From positions 19,916 through 83,915 of the forward strand of contig JAZNFO010000004.1 of assembly GCA_045575975.1 (NCBI GenBank): a stretch of 64,000 nucleotides of DNA, in the 5' to 3' direction. A program made the translations under genes and the position numbers. This stretch comes from RGIG8709 sp045575975. Its GTDB lineage: Bacteria > Bacillota > Clostridia > Monoglobales > Monoglobaceae. Shown piece after piece: positions 18,494 to 26,784 of the stretch. The notes beneath the pieces were generated by a model that saw only the letters and a program-made list of their open reading frames with translations, ran no database searches and had not been told where the DNA came from. Every line of letters begins with the position of its first letter. Position 1 is the first letter of the stretch.

Positions 18494-19417
18494 ATGGAAA
18501 AAAACCTGTATGATATGATAATAATAGGCGGAGGGCCTGCGGGCTACACGGCGGCGCTCTATGGAAAAAGAGCAGGACTTAAATGCCTTATTCTTGAAAA
18601 ATATATGCCCGGCGGACAAATGGCTGAGGCTCATAATATAGAAAATTATCCCGGATTTGAAGATGGAATAGACGGGTTTTCTCTTGCTGAAAAAATGATG
18701 AAACAGGCTGTGCGTTTTGGAGCGGAAAGCAAGTATAAAGAGGTTTTAAGTGTGGATTTAAGTGAAAACCCTAAAGTTGTCAAAACGAAGGATGAAACCT
18801 TTTTTGGGAAAACAATTGTTGTTGCAACAGGTGCAAATCCAAGAGAGCTTGGTATAGAAAACGAAAAAGCATTAGTTGGAAAAGGTGTCAGCTATTGTGC
18901 CACCTGCGACGGAATGTTTTATAAGGATAAGGTGGTTTCGGTTATAGGCGGAGGAGACACGGCAGCAGTCGATGCCCTTCTTCTTTCAAGGGTTGCAAAA
19001 AAAGTTTTTTTAGTCCACAGAAGAGACTCTTTAAGGGCAACAAGGATTTATCAGGACTCCCTTATGAATGCAAAAAACATAGAAATCAGGTGGAATTCTG
19101 TGGTGTCCGGGTTGCTGTTTGAAGATAAGCTAAAAGGTATCCGGTTAAAAGATGTTAAAACCAATGCAGAAGAAATTTTAGACTGTGAGGGAATGTTTGT
19201 CAGCATAGGCAGAAAGCCTGCAACGGAGTTTTTGGAGGGACAGATGAAACTCTCGGAGAGTGGATATATAATAGCAGACGAAACAACAAAAACAAGCATA
19301 GAGGGTGTTTTTGCAATAGGTGATGTGAGAGAAAAGGAAGTCCGCCAGGTTGTAACTGCGGTTTCGGACGGAGCGGTGGCTTGTCATATGGTAGAAGAAT
19401 ATCTTTCGGACAAATAA
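18494..19417 (+). CDS. trxB: Thioredoxin reductase (NADPH), FAD-dependent
   Basis: 307 residues. FAD motif GGGPAGY at about 12-18, the redox pair CATCDG near 135-140, a second nucleotide motif GGGDTA, and VFAIGDVRE near the end. Full length for low-molecular-weight TrxB. The frame is open further upstream to 18431, but that part overlaps the His-tail codons of the CDF gene. The AAGGAG at 18481-18486 sets the ATG at 18494. No thioredoxin gene is adjacent. The enzyme reduces thioredoxin or a similar small disulfide protein. Confidence 0.9.
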   Translation: MEKNLYDMIIIGGGPAGYTAALYGKRAGLKCLILEKYMPGGQMAEAHNIENYPGFEDGIDGFSLAEKMMKQAVRFGAESKYKEVLSVDLSENPKVVKTKDETFFGKTIVVATGANPRELGIENEKALVGKGVSYCATCDGMFYKDKVVSVIGGGDTAAVDALLLSRVAKKVFLVHRRDSLRATRIYQDSLMNAKNIEIRWNSVVSGLLFEDKLKGIRLKDVKTNAEEILDCEGMFVSIGRKPATEFLEGQMKLSESGYIIADETTKTSIEGVFAIGDVREKEVRQVVTAVSDGAVACHMVEEYLSDK

Positions 19418-19432
19418 ATAGGATTGAATATT

Positions 19433-19866
19433 ATGAAAGATTTTATTTATTATGCAAGAGCGAATATGATGTGGGCATCAAACCTTTCTCATAACAATCT
19501 GACCAGCTGTGGAAGAGACAGCGTTCTCGCAGTGCATCAGCTTGAACATGCAGTAAGCGGAGAATATCATAATGTTGCTTATGGTGCGGGGCTTGCGGTT
19601 TTATTCCCTGCCTGGACAAGATATGTTTATAAATTAAAGCCTGAGCGTTTTGCTCAGTTTGCAAGAAATGTTTGGGATGTTGAGGAAACAGATGATGAAA
19701 AAGCATCTCTTATGGGAATAGAAAAAATGGAGGAATTTTTCCGTTTTATCGGTATGCCACAAACTTTGAAAAACTTGCCGACCTTTGTACATTTGGAAGA
19801 AAAAGAACGGTTAAAAGCTATGTAGAGCTTGATTATGATAAGATTTTAGATATATTCAAAATCTGA
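19433..19866 (+). pseudogene. Remnant of iron-containing (NADH-dependent) alcohol dehydrogenase, truncated and frameshifted
   Basis: Only the C-terminal metal-binding half of the family is present. It reads ARANMMWASNLSHNNLTSCG, then HQLEHAVSGEYHNVAYGAG, which holds two of the metal-ligand His residues. The NAD-binding Rossmann half (about 250 residues) is missing. In frame 2 the homology stops at FRFIGMP (near 19757) and continues in frame 1 as EKLADLCTFGRKRTVKSYVE, ending at TGA 19864-19866. That is a one-base loss (or two-base gain) near 19757-19759. So the relic carries two lesions. It begins 15 bases after trxB, and an AGGA site still precedes ATG 19433. A short product could be made but would not be an active dehydrogenase. 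Confidence 0.85.
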
Positions 19867-19876
19867 TTGTAAGGAT

Positions 19877-19918
19877 AAAAGAGTGCATTTAGTGTTTAGA
19901 TACTAAATGCACTCTTTT
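19877..19918. terminator. Bidirectional intrinsic terminator
   Basis: A perfect 17-base-pair stem (19877-19893 with 19902-19918) has an 8-base loop, with A run on one side and T run on the other. It separates the plus-strand trxB/adh-relic end from the convergent nucleotidase gene. Confidence 0.9.
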
Positions 19919-20814
19919 TAACTTTTGTAAGGAACTCTTGCTGATGGCACCATTTTTGATGCAGGGTCTGTGTGAACAGACTGGTCGTCAAAAAATATGT
20001 GAGCGCCAAAGGATTTTAAAACATCGCTTTTCTTTATTCCGCCAAGAAAATGCGCCTCGTCAATTCTCACATTCCATGCTCTTAAAGTGCGGATAACTCT
20101 TTCGTGTGCAGGAGCATTTCTTGCAGTAACAAGTGCTGTTCTGATTGGAGTCTCGCCCTCAGGGAATTTTTGCTGAAGAACAGAAATTGTTTTCAAAAGC
20201 TTGGCAAAAGGCCCCTCGGGAAGTGGGTTTTGGGCATTTTCCTGTTCGTGCTTTTCAAATGCCTTAAGTCCCTTTTCCTGATATATTCTCTCTGCTTCGT
20301 CGGAGAATATAACTGCATCTCCGTCAAAGGCAATGCGGATTTGTCTTATATCTTCATCAGGGTTTATAGGCAGGTCCGAATGATGACAGATAAGTCCCGA
20401 TGCAATTCCCCCGTTGATTGCCTCCTGAACATCTGATTCATTTGCAGACAGAAAAAGGTCTGTCTTAAAGGATTCAAGATAAGGGGAAATGGATGCCCCG
20501 CTGACCAGGGAAGCACGGCTTATGTTAAGTCCGTAATGCTCAATGGAGTTAAAAATTCTAAGACTTGTGTCTGCACTGTTTTTGGACATAATAATAATCT
20601 CTGTCAGATATTTATCGTCTGCATTAAGCTGTTGCAGGGCCTTAACAAGCGGGAATGCAGTTCCCGGCTTTAAAATGGAGTCCTCGTGCTCTATCTGGTA
20701 TTTTATGTAGGCATCAAGCCCCTCCTTTTCAAAAATCAGGTTTTCGGTTTCAAGGTCAAAAAGCGCTCTTGATGAAACTCCGATAACAAGCTTATCGTCA
20801 AGACTGAGTGACAT
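19918..20814 (-). CDS. 5'-nucleotidase (PF06189-type, cytosolic)
   Basis: 298 residues. The opening LVIGVSSRALFDLETEN, the middle block RIAFDGDAVIFSDEAE (HAD-like catalytic Asp pair) and DEAHFLGGIKKSDVLKSFGAHIFFDDQ match the PF06189 5'-nucleotidase family, which dephosphorylates nucleoside monophosphates. A GTG at 20823 is in frame, but GAGGTG there is better read as the Shine-Dalgarno site for ATG 20814. The stop codon lies within the end of the terminator. It follows bofA closely on the same strand (14 bases). Confidence 0.85.
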   Translation of the reverse strand: MSLSLDDKLVIGVSSRALFDLETENLIFEKEGLDAYIKYQIEHEDSILKPGTAFPLVKALQQLNADDKYLTEIIIMSKNSADTSLRIFNSIEHYGLNISRASLVSGASISPYLESFKTDLFLSANESDVQEAINGGIASGLICHHSDLPINPDEDIRQIRIAFDGDAVIFSDEAERIYQEKGLKAFEKHEQENAQNPLPEGPFAKLLKTISVLQQKFPEGETPIRTALVTARNAPAHERVIRTLRAWNVRIDEAHFLGGIKKSDVLKSFGAHIFFDDQSVHTDPASKMVPSARVPYKS

Positions 20815-20827
20815 AAGGTTCACCTCT

Positions 20828-21094
20828 TTATATAAAAACTAAAGTGAGAAATATTAAAGCAATTCCTGGGATTCCAAGAATTCCCGCAATGGAGGAGGTC
20901 AGGAGGTTTATACCTATGGAAACCCCGAAAAGTCCTCCCAAAAAGTTGTAGGCAAAAATCATAATTCCGCCGAAAAGTATGTTTATAAAAAGCCTGAATA
21001 TAAATTGTATTGGCTTAATAAAAACAAGGCATAAAACATAAAGTATAATAATCCCGAAAAGGGCTGCTATAATAGACATAGAATCAAAAATCAT
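20828..21094 (-). CDS. bofA: BofA-family inhibitor of pro-sigma-K processing
   Basis: 88 residues, almost all hydrophobic, two to three membrane segments. PIQFIFRLFINILFGGIMI and LLTSSIAGILGIPGIALI are the conserved BofA blocks. In Bacillus, BofA holds back the intramembrane protease SpoIVFB so that pro-sigma-K is cut only at the right stage. A pro-sigma-K gene occurs at 38596-39279 in this window. Many non-sporulating Clostridia keep bofA-like genes, so this alone is not proof of sporulation. AAAGGA lies 9 bases before the ATG. Confidence 0.85.
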   Translation of the reverse strand: MIFDSMSIIAALFGIIILYVLCLVFIKPIQFIFRLFINILFGGIMIFAYNFLGGLFGVSIGINLLTSSIAGILGIPGIALIFLTLVFI

Positions 21095-21150
21095 CCGAAA
21101 TCATCCTTTCAATATATTTATACTGAAAAGACGGACAAATATGACAACTT

Positions 21151-22047
21151 CTATTTAAGCTTTGCAAGATATTTTTTTGCCATATGGCAGGGGTAATAGG
21201 ATTCCTTAGCTTTTTTTAGACCGGGAAGTCCCATATCTTCTTCTCTGTTAACAAATTCAAAATCCTGCCAGCAGTTTAGGAGAAATTGTCTGTTCATCAT
21301 AGGAAATGCACCCTCATATGTGGTGTCTGCGTGTTCAAAATGTATAACAATGGTACTTTTTGCAGAAATCATAGGTTCCCCAAAGGAAAAAGCAACCATT
21401 TTGCCGTCAACCCTCAGGCAGGAGCCTGTAATGTCGAGGCTTTCCCAGTTGTCAAGAAGCTCTGAAACAGCCTCAAAGCTTTCGTCAAGCCCCGGAATGT
21501 CATATTCTTTTTCTTCAAGCCATTTTTTGTATAGAGAATAACATTCGTCCTTTTTGTCAGGTGTCATTATTTCAAAGGTGTAGCTGTATTTGTTTTCAAA
21601 CCTGTTTGTAAAGTTTCTTTTTGCGTGATATTTTTTCCCCTTAAGCTCTGATAAATCCTGAACCCTGTAAACATAATCAAAGGCGTCCTTATCTTCTGAA
21701 ATTTCTATGCTCGGAAAAGCTGTCTTTATTTTTTCAAGGTCTTCGTCATTATTTATTCTTATCATAAAGCTTTCCCCTGTCGTTTGAAATTCCCTGATTA
21801 CTTCATTGAGACAGGAAATAAAGTCCCCGTCGCCAATGGGAAAATATATAATGGCGGGATTTTCCTTATGCTTTGAAATAATAACAAGGCAGTCTGAAAT
21901 AACCGAAAATTTCACATTGTAGCTTTTCCTCCACATAAAAAGGTTAGTGAAGGTAAGCTCTGAATTTTCGGAATTTGCCTTTTCTAAAAATTTATTTAAA
22001 TATTCTTTTTTATCAATGGTTATATCCTGAATTAAAATAAAAAACAC
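21151..22047 (-). CDS. DUF2156 (phosphatidylglycerol lysyltransferase C-terminal-like, GNAT-fold) protein
   Basis: 298 residues, no membrane segment. SELTFTNLFMWRKSYNVKF near the start and a C-terminal GNAT half (GAFPMMNRQFL, FVNREEDMGLPGLKKAKESY) are the marks of stand-alone DUF2156 proteins. The family resembles the aminoacyl-transferring domain of MprF but lacks the flippase; the substrate is unknown. The start is unclear. The only in-frame canonical start is GTG at 22047-22045, which itself forms part of the GAGGTG site. The codon at good spacing is ATT. With the promoter at 22058-22086 the mRNA would begin only a few bases before the GTG. Confidence 0.8.
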   Translation of the reverse strand: MFFILIQDITIDKKEYLNKFLEKANSENSELTFTNLFMWRKSYNVKFSVISDCLVIISKHKENPAIIYFPIGDGDFISCLNEVIREFQTTGESFMIRINNDEDLEKIKTAFPSIEISEDKDAFDYVYRVQDLSELKGKKYHAKRNFTNRFENKYSYTFEIMTPDKKDECYSLYKKWLEEKEYDIPGLDESFEAVSELLDNWESLDITGSCLRVDGKMVAFSFGEPMISAKSTIVIHFEHADTTYEGAFPMMNRQFLLNCWQDFEFVNREEDMGLPGLKKAKESYYPCHMAKKYLAKLK

Positions 22048-22057
22048 CTCAATATAT

Positions 22058-22086
22058 ATTATATCCTTTTATGGGAAAAAAGTCAA
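22058..22086 (-). promoter_or_regulatory. Sigma-A-type promoter of the DUF2156 gene
   Basis: Minus strand TTGACT (22086-22081), 17 bases, TATAAT (22063-22058). It lies so close to the gene that the leader would be nearly absent. Confidence 0.8.
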
Positions 22087-22131
22087 CGAAACAAAAACAT
22101 ACAAATGGAAATTTTTGCATATATATAAGCT

Positions 22132-22150
22132 GAGGGGTCAAACTCCCCTC
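22132..22150 (+). other. GC-rich hairpin before the spore hydrolase gene
   Basis: GAGGGG (22132-22137) pairs with CCCCTC (22145-22150) over a 7-base loop. No T run follows, so it is not a clear terminator. It lies 26 bases before the TTG start and may affect mRNA stability. Confidence 0.4.
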
Positions 22151-22176
22151 GGCTTGATAAAAAAGGGGGAGTAAAC

Positions 22177-23451
22177 TTGGTTATACACACAGTGAAAAGA
22201 GGAGAGTCGGCATTTTCTATTGCTAATGCATATGGAATTGAACTTCGTCTTCTTCTTGAAATAAACGGACTTGCAGAGGGAGAAAGCCTTATTCCGGGAC
22301 AAAGTCTTCTTATTTTGTTCCCTAAAACAGTATACACGGTAAGGCGTGGAGACACACTTTATTCAATAGCGAGAAATTATGGTATGTCCTACAGGCAGCT
22401 TCTTAGAAACAATCCGCAGTATGTGGGGTTTCCGTTTATAGACGAGGGAGACAGAATAATTATATCCTTTAATTCTCAAAAAATGGGAACGGTTGAAACA
22501 AACGGATATGCATATCCATATGTAACAAAGGAAATATTAAATTCTTCTCTCCCATATATGACATATCTTTCCCCTTTCACCTATGGTATAACAGAAGAGG
22601 GAGGTCTTGTGAATCTTGATGACAAGGCTCTTCTTGATGCAGCGGAGGAATATTCTGTAAGACCGCTGATGCATCTTTCAACACTTACAAAAGAAGGAAA
22701 TTTTTCAAATGAGCTTGCATCGGTGGTGCTGAATTCTCCGGAAATTCAGGAAAAGCTTATAGATGCTGTAAAAAGCACAATTGTTCAAAAAGATTATGCA
22801 GGTCTTGATATAGATTTTGAATTTGTTTTTCCGCAGGATAGTTCTTTGTATGCCGAATTTGTTGAAAAGCTGAGAAATGCACTTTCTCCTTTGGGAAAGG
22901 TTGTTTTTTCTGCTCTTGCCCCAAAAACCTCGGATAATCAAAAAGGAACATTATATGAGGGACATAACTACAGACTCCTCGGAAGTGCATCGGATGCGGT
23001 ACTTCTTATGACGTATGAATGGGGTTATACATATGGACCTCCAATGGCGGTAGCTCCTATAGGACCCGTTGAAAATGTTGTGAAATATGCTCTTCAAAGC
23101 ATTCCGCCTGAAAAGATTTTTTTAGGCATTCCAAATTATGGATATGACTGGACACTTCCCTTTGTCAGGGGCGAGTCCAGAGCAAGGTCCATATCAAATC
23201 CTGAGGCATTGGAACTTGCAAGGCGTTATGGCAGGGAAATTCTGTTTGATGAAGCATCAAAAACTCCGTATTTTAATTACAGAGCAGAGGATGGAAAAGA
23301 GCATGAGGTGTGGTTTGAAGATGTGAGAAGTATGGAGGCAAAATATAATCTTATTGTAAAGTATGGACTCAGGGGAGCAGGATATTGGAATTTGATGAGA
23401 CCTTTCCAGGCAAACTGGTCACTCTTAAATGCAATGTTTAATATTGTTTAA
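22177..23451 (+). CDS. LysM-LysM-GH18 spore-type cortex hydrolase (YaaH/SleL-like)
   Basis: 424 residues. Two LysM domains (IHTVKRGESAFSIANAYGI from residue 3, VYTVRRGDTLYSIARNYGM from about 51) bind peptidoglycan. A GH18 domain follows from about 110, with AGLDIDFEFV near 208 supplying the DxDxE catalytic motif, the Glu being the acid. YaaH/SleL proteins sit in the spore coat and cut cortex muropeptides as N-acetylglucosaminidases. There is no signal peptide, as expected for a mother-cell-made coat protein. The start is TTG 22177, 5 bases after a strong GGGGGAG site. Sporulation-sigma control is likely from the family, but I could not fix the promoter. Confidence 0.88.
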   Translation: MVIHTVKRGESAFSIANAYGIELRLLLEINGLAEGESLIPGQSLLILFPKTVYTVRRGDTLYSIARNYGMSYRQLLRNNPQYVGFPFIDEGDRIIISFNSQKMGTVETNGYAYPYVTKEILNSSLPYMTYLSPFTYGITEEGGLVNLDDKALLDAAEEYSVRPLMHLSTLTKEGNFSNELASVVLNSPEIQEKLIDAVKSTIVQKDYAGLDIDFEFVFPQDSSLYAEFVEKLRNALSPLGKVVFSALAPKTSDNQKGTLYEGHNYRLLGSASDAVLLMTYEWGYTYGPPMAVAPIGPVENVVKYALQSIPPEKIFLGIPNYGYDWTLPFVRGESRARSISNPEALELARRYGREILFDEASKTPYFNYRAEDGKEHEVWFEDVRSMEAKYNLIVKYGLRGAGYWNLMRPFQANWSLLNAMFNIV

Positions 23452-23458
23452 AAACAAA

Positions 23459-23484
23459 AAAGGGAGAGCTTGAACTCTCCCTTT
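23459..23484. terminator. Bidirectional terminator between the spore hydrolase and purC
   Basis: AAAGGGAGAG (23459-23468) and CTCTCCCTTT (23475-23484) pair perfectly over a 6-base loop between two convergent genes. Confidence 0.85.
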
Positions 23485-23498
23485 AGAATCTAAAAATA

Positions 23499-24182
23499 CT
23501 ATCTGTTTAATATTAGCTTTGTAAGTTCAACCGGTTCAACAATTTTGCCGTCCTTATAAACTCTCATATTTCCTGATGCAATTTCATCGATTAAGATAAC
23601 CTCGCCATTGTTGTAGCCAAACTCAAATTTAATATCCCAAAGGTCAAGACCGATTTCTTTTAAGTCATCAGCAACGATTTTTGTGATTTTAAGAGTCTGA
23701 GCCTTCATGCTTTCAAACATTTCAGGAGTCATAACTCCAAGAGCTGCAAGACCTTCGCCTGTAACAAGAGGATCGCCTTTTTCGTCGTTCTTGAAAGTAC
23801 ATTCAACATATCCGCCCGGAAGAACTGTTCCGTCTTCAATATATTCACCGTATCTGCGGATAAAGCTTCCTGTTGCAACAAGACGGCAGATAACTTCAAG
23901 ACCGTGTCCGAAAACAGTTGCAGGAAGAACCTCCATAGTAGCATCATCAATATTTGCGCTCACATAGTGAGTTTTGATACCTGCTTTTTTAAGAAGCTCA
24001 AAATAACGAACAGAGGTTTCAAGATTAGCCTTGCCGATACCTTCTATTGTGAGTCCAACTGAGTTTTCACCCGGGTCAAAAACTCCGTCCTTGCCGGTAC
24101 AGTCATCTTTAAATTTAAGCATAACGTTGCCGTTATCTAATTCATAAACATCTTTTGTTTTGCCTTCATATAATTTTTTCAT
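23499..24182 (-). CDS. purC: Phosphoribosylaminoimidazole-succinocarboxamide synthase (SAICAR synthetase)
   Basis: 227 residues. LYEGKTKDVYEL at the start, RLVATGSFIRRYGEY in the middle and LIDEIASGNMRVY near the end are the PurC signatures for CAIR, aspartate and ATP binding. It catalyses the ATP-dependent joining of Asp to CAIR in purine synthesis. It stands alone; no other pur gene is in the window. AAGGAG is 10 bases before the ATG. The 230 bases upstream are A+T-rich with no recognisable purine riboswitch. Confidence 0.95.
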   Translation of the reverse strand: MKKLYEGKTKDVYELDNGNVMLKFKDDCTGKDGVFDPGENSVGLTIEGIGKANLETSVRYFELLKKAGIKTHYVSANIDDATMEVLPATVFGHGLEVICRLVATGSFIRRYGEYIEDGTVLPGGYVECTFKNDEKGDPLVTGEGLAALGVMTPEMFESMKAQTLKITKIVADDLKEIGLDLWDIKFEFGYNNGEVILIDEIASGNMRVYKDGKIVEPVELTKLILNR

Positions 24183-24353
24183 TAGCCGCCCACTCCTTCA
24201 AATTTTAAATACAATAAGTATTTTAACACAAATTTTTTGATTTGAATATCCCTTTTTGAAAAAAAAGTAAAAAATTTTTTAATTTTGTGTATTTTATTAA
24301 AAATATGAGAGATACTGGCAGAAAAAAATATTTAAAAAATAGAATAAAAACTC

Positions 24354-24382
24354 TTGACTTTTTCAAAAAAAGAGTGTATAAT
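24354..24382 (+). promoter_or_regulatory. Promoter of tRNA-Pro
   Basis: TTGACT (24354-24359), 17 bases, TATAAT (24377-24382). The tRNA begins 30 bases after the -10 box, a usual leader length. Confidence 0.85.
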
Positions 24383-24412
24383 AGTCCGTGCATTTGAAAA
24401 TTTGATATAAAT

Positions 24413-24489
24413 CGAGGTGTGGCGCAGTTTGGTAGCGCACTTGGTTTGGGACCAAGGGGCCGCAGGTTCGAATCCTGTCACCTCGACCA
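24413..24489 (+). tRNA. tRNA-Pro (anticodon UGG)
   Basis: A 77-base cloverleaf. The acceptor stem is CGAGGTG (24413-24419) with CACCTCG (24479-24485). The anticodon stem CTTGG/CCAAG encloses loop TTTGGGA, giving anticodon TGG. The T arm carries GGTTCGAATCC, and the CCA end is encoded (24487-24489). It has its own promoter and terminator. Confidence 0.97.
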
Positions 24490-24524
24490 AAAATAAAAGC
24501 ACTCATTATGAGTGCTTTTATTTT
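24490..24524 (+). terminator. Terminator of tRNA-Pro
   Basis: A 16-base-pair stem (24490-24505 with 24509-24524) with TTA loop, rich in A on the left and T on the right, starts directly after the CCA end. Confidence 0.88.
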
Positions 24525-24669
24525 TGTGTTATTCGCTTTTCGCGATTCTCTATTCGATTTTCTCTAATTTTTCTTAAAAAGTTCTTCCATATTAATTTCA
24601 ATATTTTTGCCAACTATTTTTTTTCGTATATTTGTTTCCTGATGTTCATAACACATAATTCCTTTAACT

Positions 24670-25428
24670 TTACAGCATATCTGCAAGATGTGGGCGGAGC
24701 TTTTTGAAAAGCACATTTCCTGCAACAAGGACTAAAATTGTAAAGCCCCAGAAATAAAGAGATAGATAAGGTTTTTCAAAAAACCATCTGCCGTATATGA
24801 AGGTATCACGGTAACCTTCTGTTACATAGTAAACAGGATTAAGCATAAATATGAAAGTAAGATTTTCAGGGATTTGGCTTATATCCCAGAAAATAGGTGT
24901 AAGCCAGAAACCAAACTGAACAAAAACACCAACAATATTCAAAACATCTTTTGTAAAGGCACAAAGAACACTTGTCAAGGTTCCAAGAGCCAGAACCAGC
25001 ATAAATGCTGCAAAGGCGTAGTATATAACCTGCATATAAAGGAGAGAAAACCCAAAACCGTAGAAAAAGGTTATAATAAATGTAAGTACAATAAAGAACA
25101 GATGCACGAAAAATGCAGATAAAATTCTTATAACGGGAAGTCTTTCAACGGGAAAAACAACTTTCTTAACAAGATAGGAATAATCAAGAAGTGAAGATGT
25201 TGCCCCACCCCAGGCCTCTGAAATAAAGAACCAGGGCACAATTCCCGAAACAAGCCATAAAACATATGGAACATCTCCCACAGGGGCAGACTTAAAAGCC
25301 ACCTGAAAAACAAACCAATATATAAAAATGGTAATAACGGGACTGATAAAAGCCCACAAGGCACCTAAAGCGGAGCCTGCATATTTAGATTTAAAATCAT
25401 TTTTCGCAAGAGTAAAAAGCATAGTCAA
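24670..25428 (-). CDS. ABC-2 type polysaccharide/teichoic acid export permease (Wzm/TagG-like)
   Basis: 252 residues with six membrane segments. The N-terminal LAKNDFKSKYAGSALGALWA and the later FWLTPIFWDISQIP and LNPVYYVTEGYRD are typical of the TagG/Wzm permeases that flip lipid-linked glycans across the membrane. It would normally pair with a Wzt/TagH ATPase in the next gene; here that gene is absent locally. The only candidate in the window is at 2123-3364. The TTG at 25428 lies 7 bases after AAAGGA; ATG at 25422 is the alternative. It is the last gene of the group rdgB, ttcA-like, wzm. Confidence 0.88.
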   Translation of the reverse strand: MTMLFTLAKNDFKSKYAGSALGALWAFISPVITIFIYWFVFQVAFKSAPVGDVPYVLWLVSGIVPWFFISEAWGGATSSLLDYSYLVKKVVFPVERLPVIRILSAFFVHLFFIVLTFIITFFYGFGFSLLYMQVIYYAFAAFMLVLALGTLTSVLCAFTKDVLNIVGVFVQFGFWLTPIFWDISQIPENLTFIFMLNPVYYVTEGYRDTFIYGRWFFEKPYLSLYFWGFTILVLVAGNVLFKKLRPHLADML

Positions 25429-25444
25429 AAACCTGTCCTTTTTA

Positions 25445-26155
25445 TTAGTCTATAATCCATTCCTTAATTCCCGTTTGAATGGCGTGCATCATACGAGTTT
25501 TAAAGTGATGGTCTTTTGCATTTTTTTCATTAATAAAGTCTTTCATTTCCTGACGCATGGAGACACCATCCATAGGGCAGGGATTTTTTGCAACAGGAAG
25601 ATTTGTTCTGTTTGCATATCCCTTTATATCCCCCTCCTGAGTGTAAATGAAAGGTCTGATAACATAAACATCTTTTCTTGAAAGATAGGTAACAGGCGAG
25701 AAACAGGAAATTCTTCCTTCAAAGAAAAGGGAAAGAAAAAATGTTTCAATAACATCTTCGTTGTGATGTCCGAGAGCAACCTTGTTACATCCGTGTTCAA
25801 CCGCTAAATCATTAAGAGCGCCTCTTCGCATTTTGGAACAAAGGGAGCAGGGGCGGTTTTCCTTTCTCACATCAAAAATAACCTCTGCAATATTTGTTTT
25901 TTTGCGGATGTATTTAACTCCAAGCTTTTCGCAGAACTTTTCAACCTCCGAATAGTCGGAGTCCTCAAATCCCATATCAACAGTAATTCCCATAACCTCA
26001 AAAGGGACATCCGAAAATTTTTTAAGACTGCAAAGCGCCGCAAGAAGACAAAGACTGTCTTTTCCGCCTGAAACACCCACGGCAATCTTGTCGCCGGGGG
26101 AAATCATATTATAATCCTGAATTGCTCTTCTCATAGAGCTTAAAATTTTTCTCAT
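25445..26155 (-). CDS. TtcA-like PP-loop ATPase (tRNA 2-thiolation family)
   Basis: 236 residues. The PP-loop AVGVSGGKDSLCLL near residues 25-38 activates the target base with ATP. The pair PCSLCSKMRRG has the CxxC that binds an Fe-S cluster in TtcA-type enzymes. LGHHNEDVIETFFL is another TtcA/TilS-family block. It is shorter than E. coli TtcA (about 310) and belongs to a compact anaerobe type; whether its target is C32 or another tRNA base is not known. It begins 3 bases after the rdgB stop with the AAGGAAAG site inside rdgB. Confidence 0.82.
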   Translation of the reverse strand: MRKILSSMRRAIQDYNMISPGDKIAVGVSGGKDSLCLLAALCSLKKFSDVPFEVMGITVDMGFEDSDYSEVEKFCEKLGVKYIRKKTNIAEVIFDVRKENRPCSLCSKMRRGALNDLAVEHGCNKVALGHHNEDVIETFFLSLFFEGRISCFSPVTYLSRKDVYVIRPFIYTQEGDIKGYANRTNLPVAKNPCPMDGVSMRQEMKDFINEKNAKDHHFKTRMMHAIQTGIKEWIID

Positions 26156-26157
26156 AA

Positions 26158-26733
26158 CTAAAAGCTTTCCTTAAATAATTGAAGTGCACGGGAGCGGTGG
26201 CTGATAGAATTTTTTTCATCTGCCGAAACCTCTGCAAGCGATTTTTTAAAAACGGGTGTGTAGAATATGGGGTCATAGCCAAACCCACCTTCTCCTGCCT
26301 TTTCAAATAAAACTCTGCCCTGGCATCTTCCCTCAAAGGTGAGAGTTTCCTGCCCCGGTGTGGCAAAAGCAATGCAGCAGATAAACTGTGCTCCTCTTTC
26401 TTCTTCGGGAACACCAGAAAGCGCAGATAAAAGCTTTTTGATGTTTTCATCATCGGTTGCATCCTCTCCTGCATAGCGTGCAGTGTAAACTCCGGGAGCA
26501 CCGCCAAGTGCATCAACTGAAAGTCCGCTGTCATCTGCAATTGTGGGGAGATTAGTTGCTTTCATAACGGTTTCTGCCTTTTTGATTGCATTTTCACGGA
26601 AGGTGGAGCCGTCTTCAATAACCTCGCCCTCAAATCCTGCTTCGCTCTGAGTTATAATTTCAAAGCTATCGCCGAGAATTTTCTTTATTTCCAAAGCCTT
26701 GTGTTTGTTCTGGCTGGCAAGTACAAATTTCAT
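26158..26733 (-). CDS. rdgB: XTP/dITP diphosphatase (HAM1/RdgB family)
   Basis: 191 residues. FVLASQNKHKALEIKKIL at the start, the DDSGLSVDALGG loop, YTARYAGEDATD and FGYDPIF are the HAM1 motifs. The enzyme hydrolyses non-standard purine triphosphates and keeps them out of DNA. A TTG at 26742 opens the frame slightly earlier, but it is only 2 bases from GGAG; ATG 26733 is better. The gene has a leader of about 200 bases with three hairpins (26785-26927), unusual for a housekeeping enzyme. Confidence 0.92.
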   Translation of the reverse strand: MKFVLASQNKHKALEIKKILGDSFEIITQSEAGFEGEVIEDGSTFRENAIKKAETVMKATNLPTIADDSGLSVDALGGAPGVYTARYAGEDATDDENIKKLLSALSGVPEEERGAQFICCIAFATPGQETLTFEGRCQGRVLFEKAGEGGFGYDPIFYTPVFKKSLAEVSADEKNSISHRSRALQLFKESF

Positions 26734-26784
26734 AGCATACAAATCTCCATTCCGCCGCCATACATCGGCATAATTATAAATTAA

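Noticed and set aside
24183..24353. Purine riboswitch upstream of purC
   Set aside because: No conserved junction or loop sequences of a purine or PRPP riboswitch were found; the sequence is only A+T-rich.
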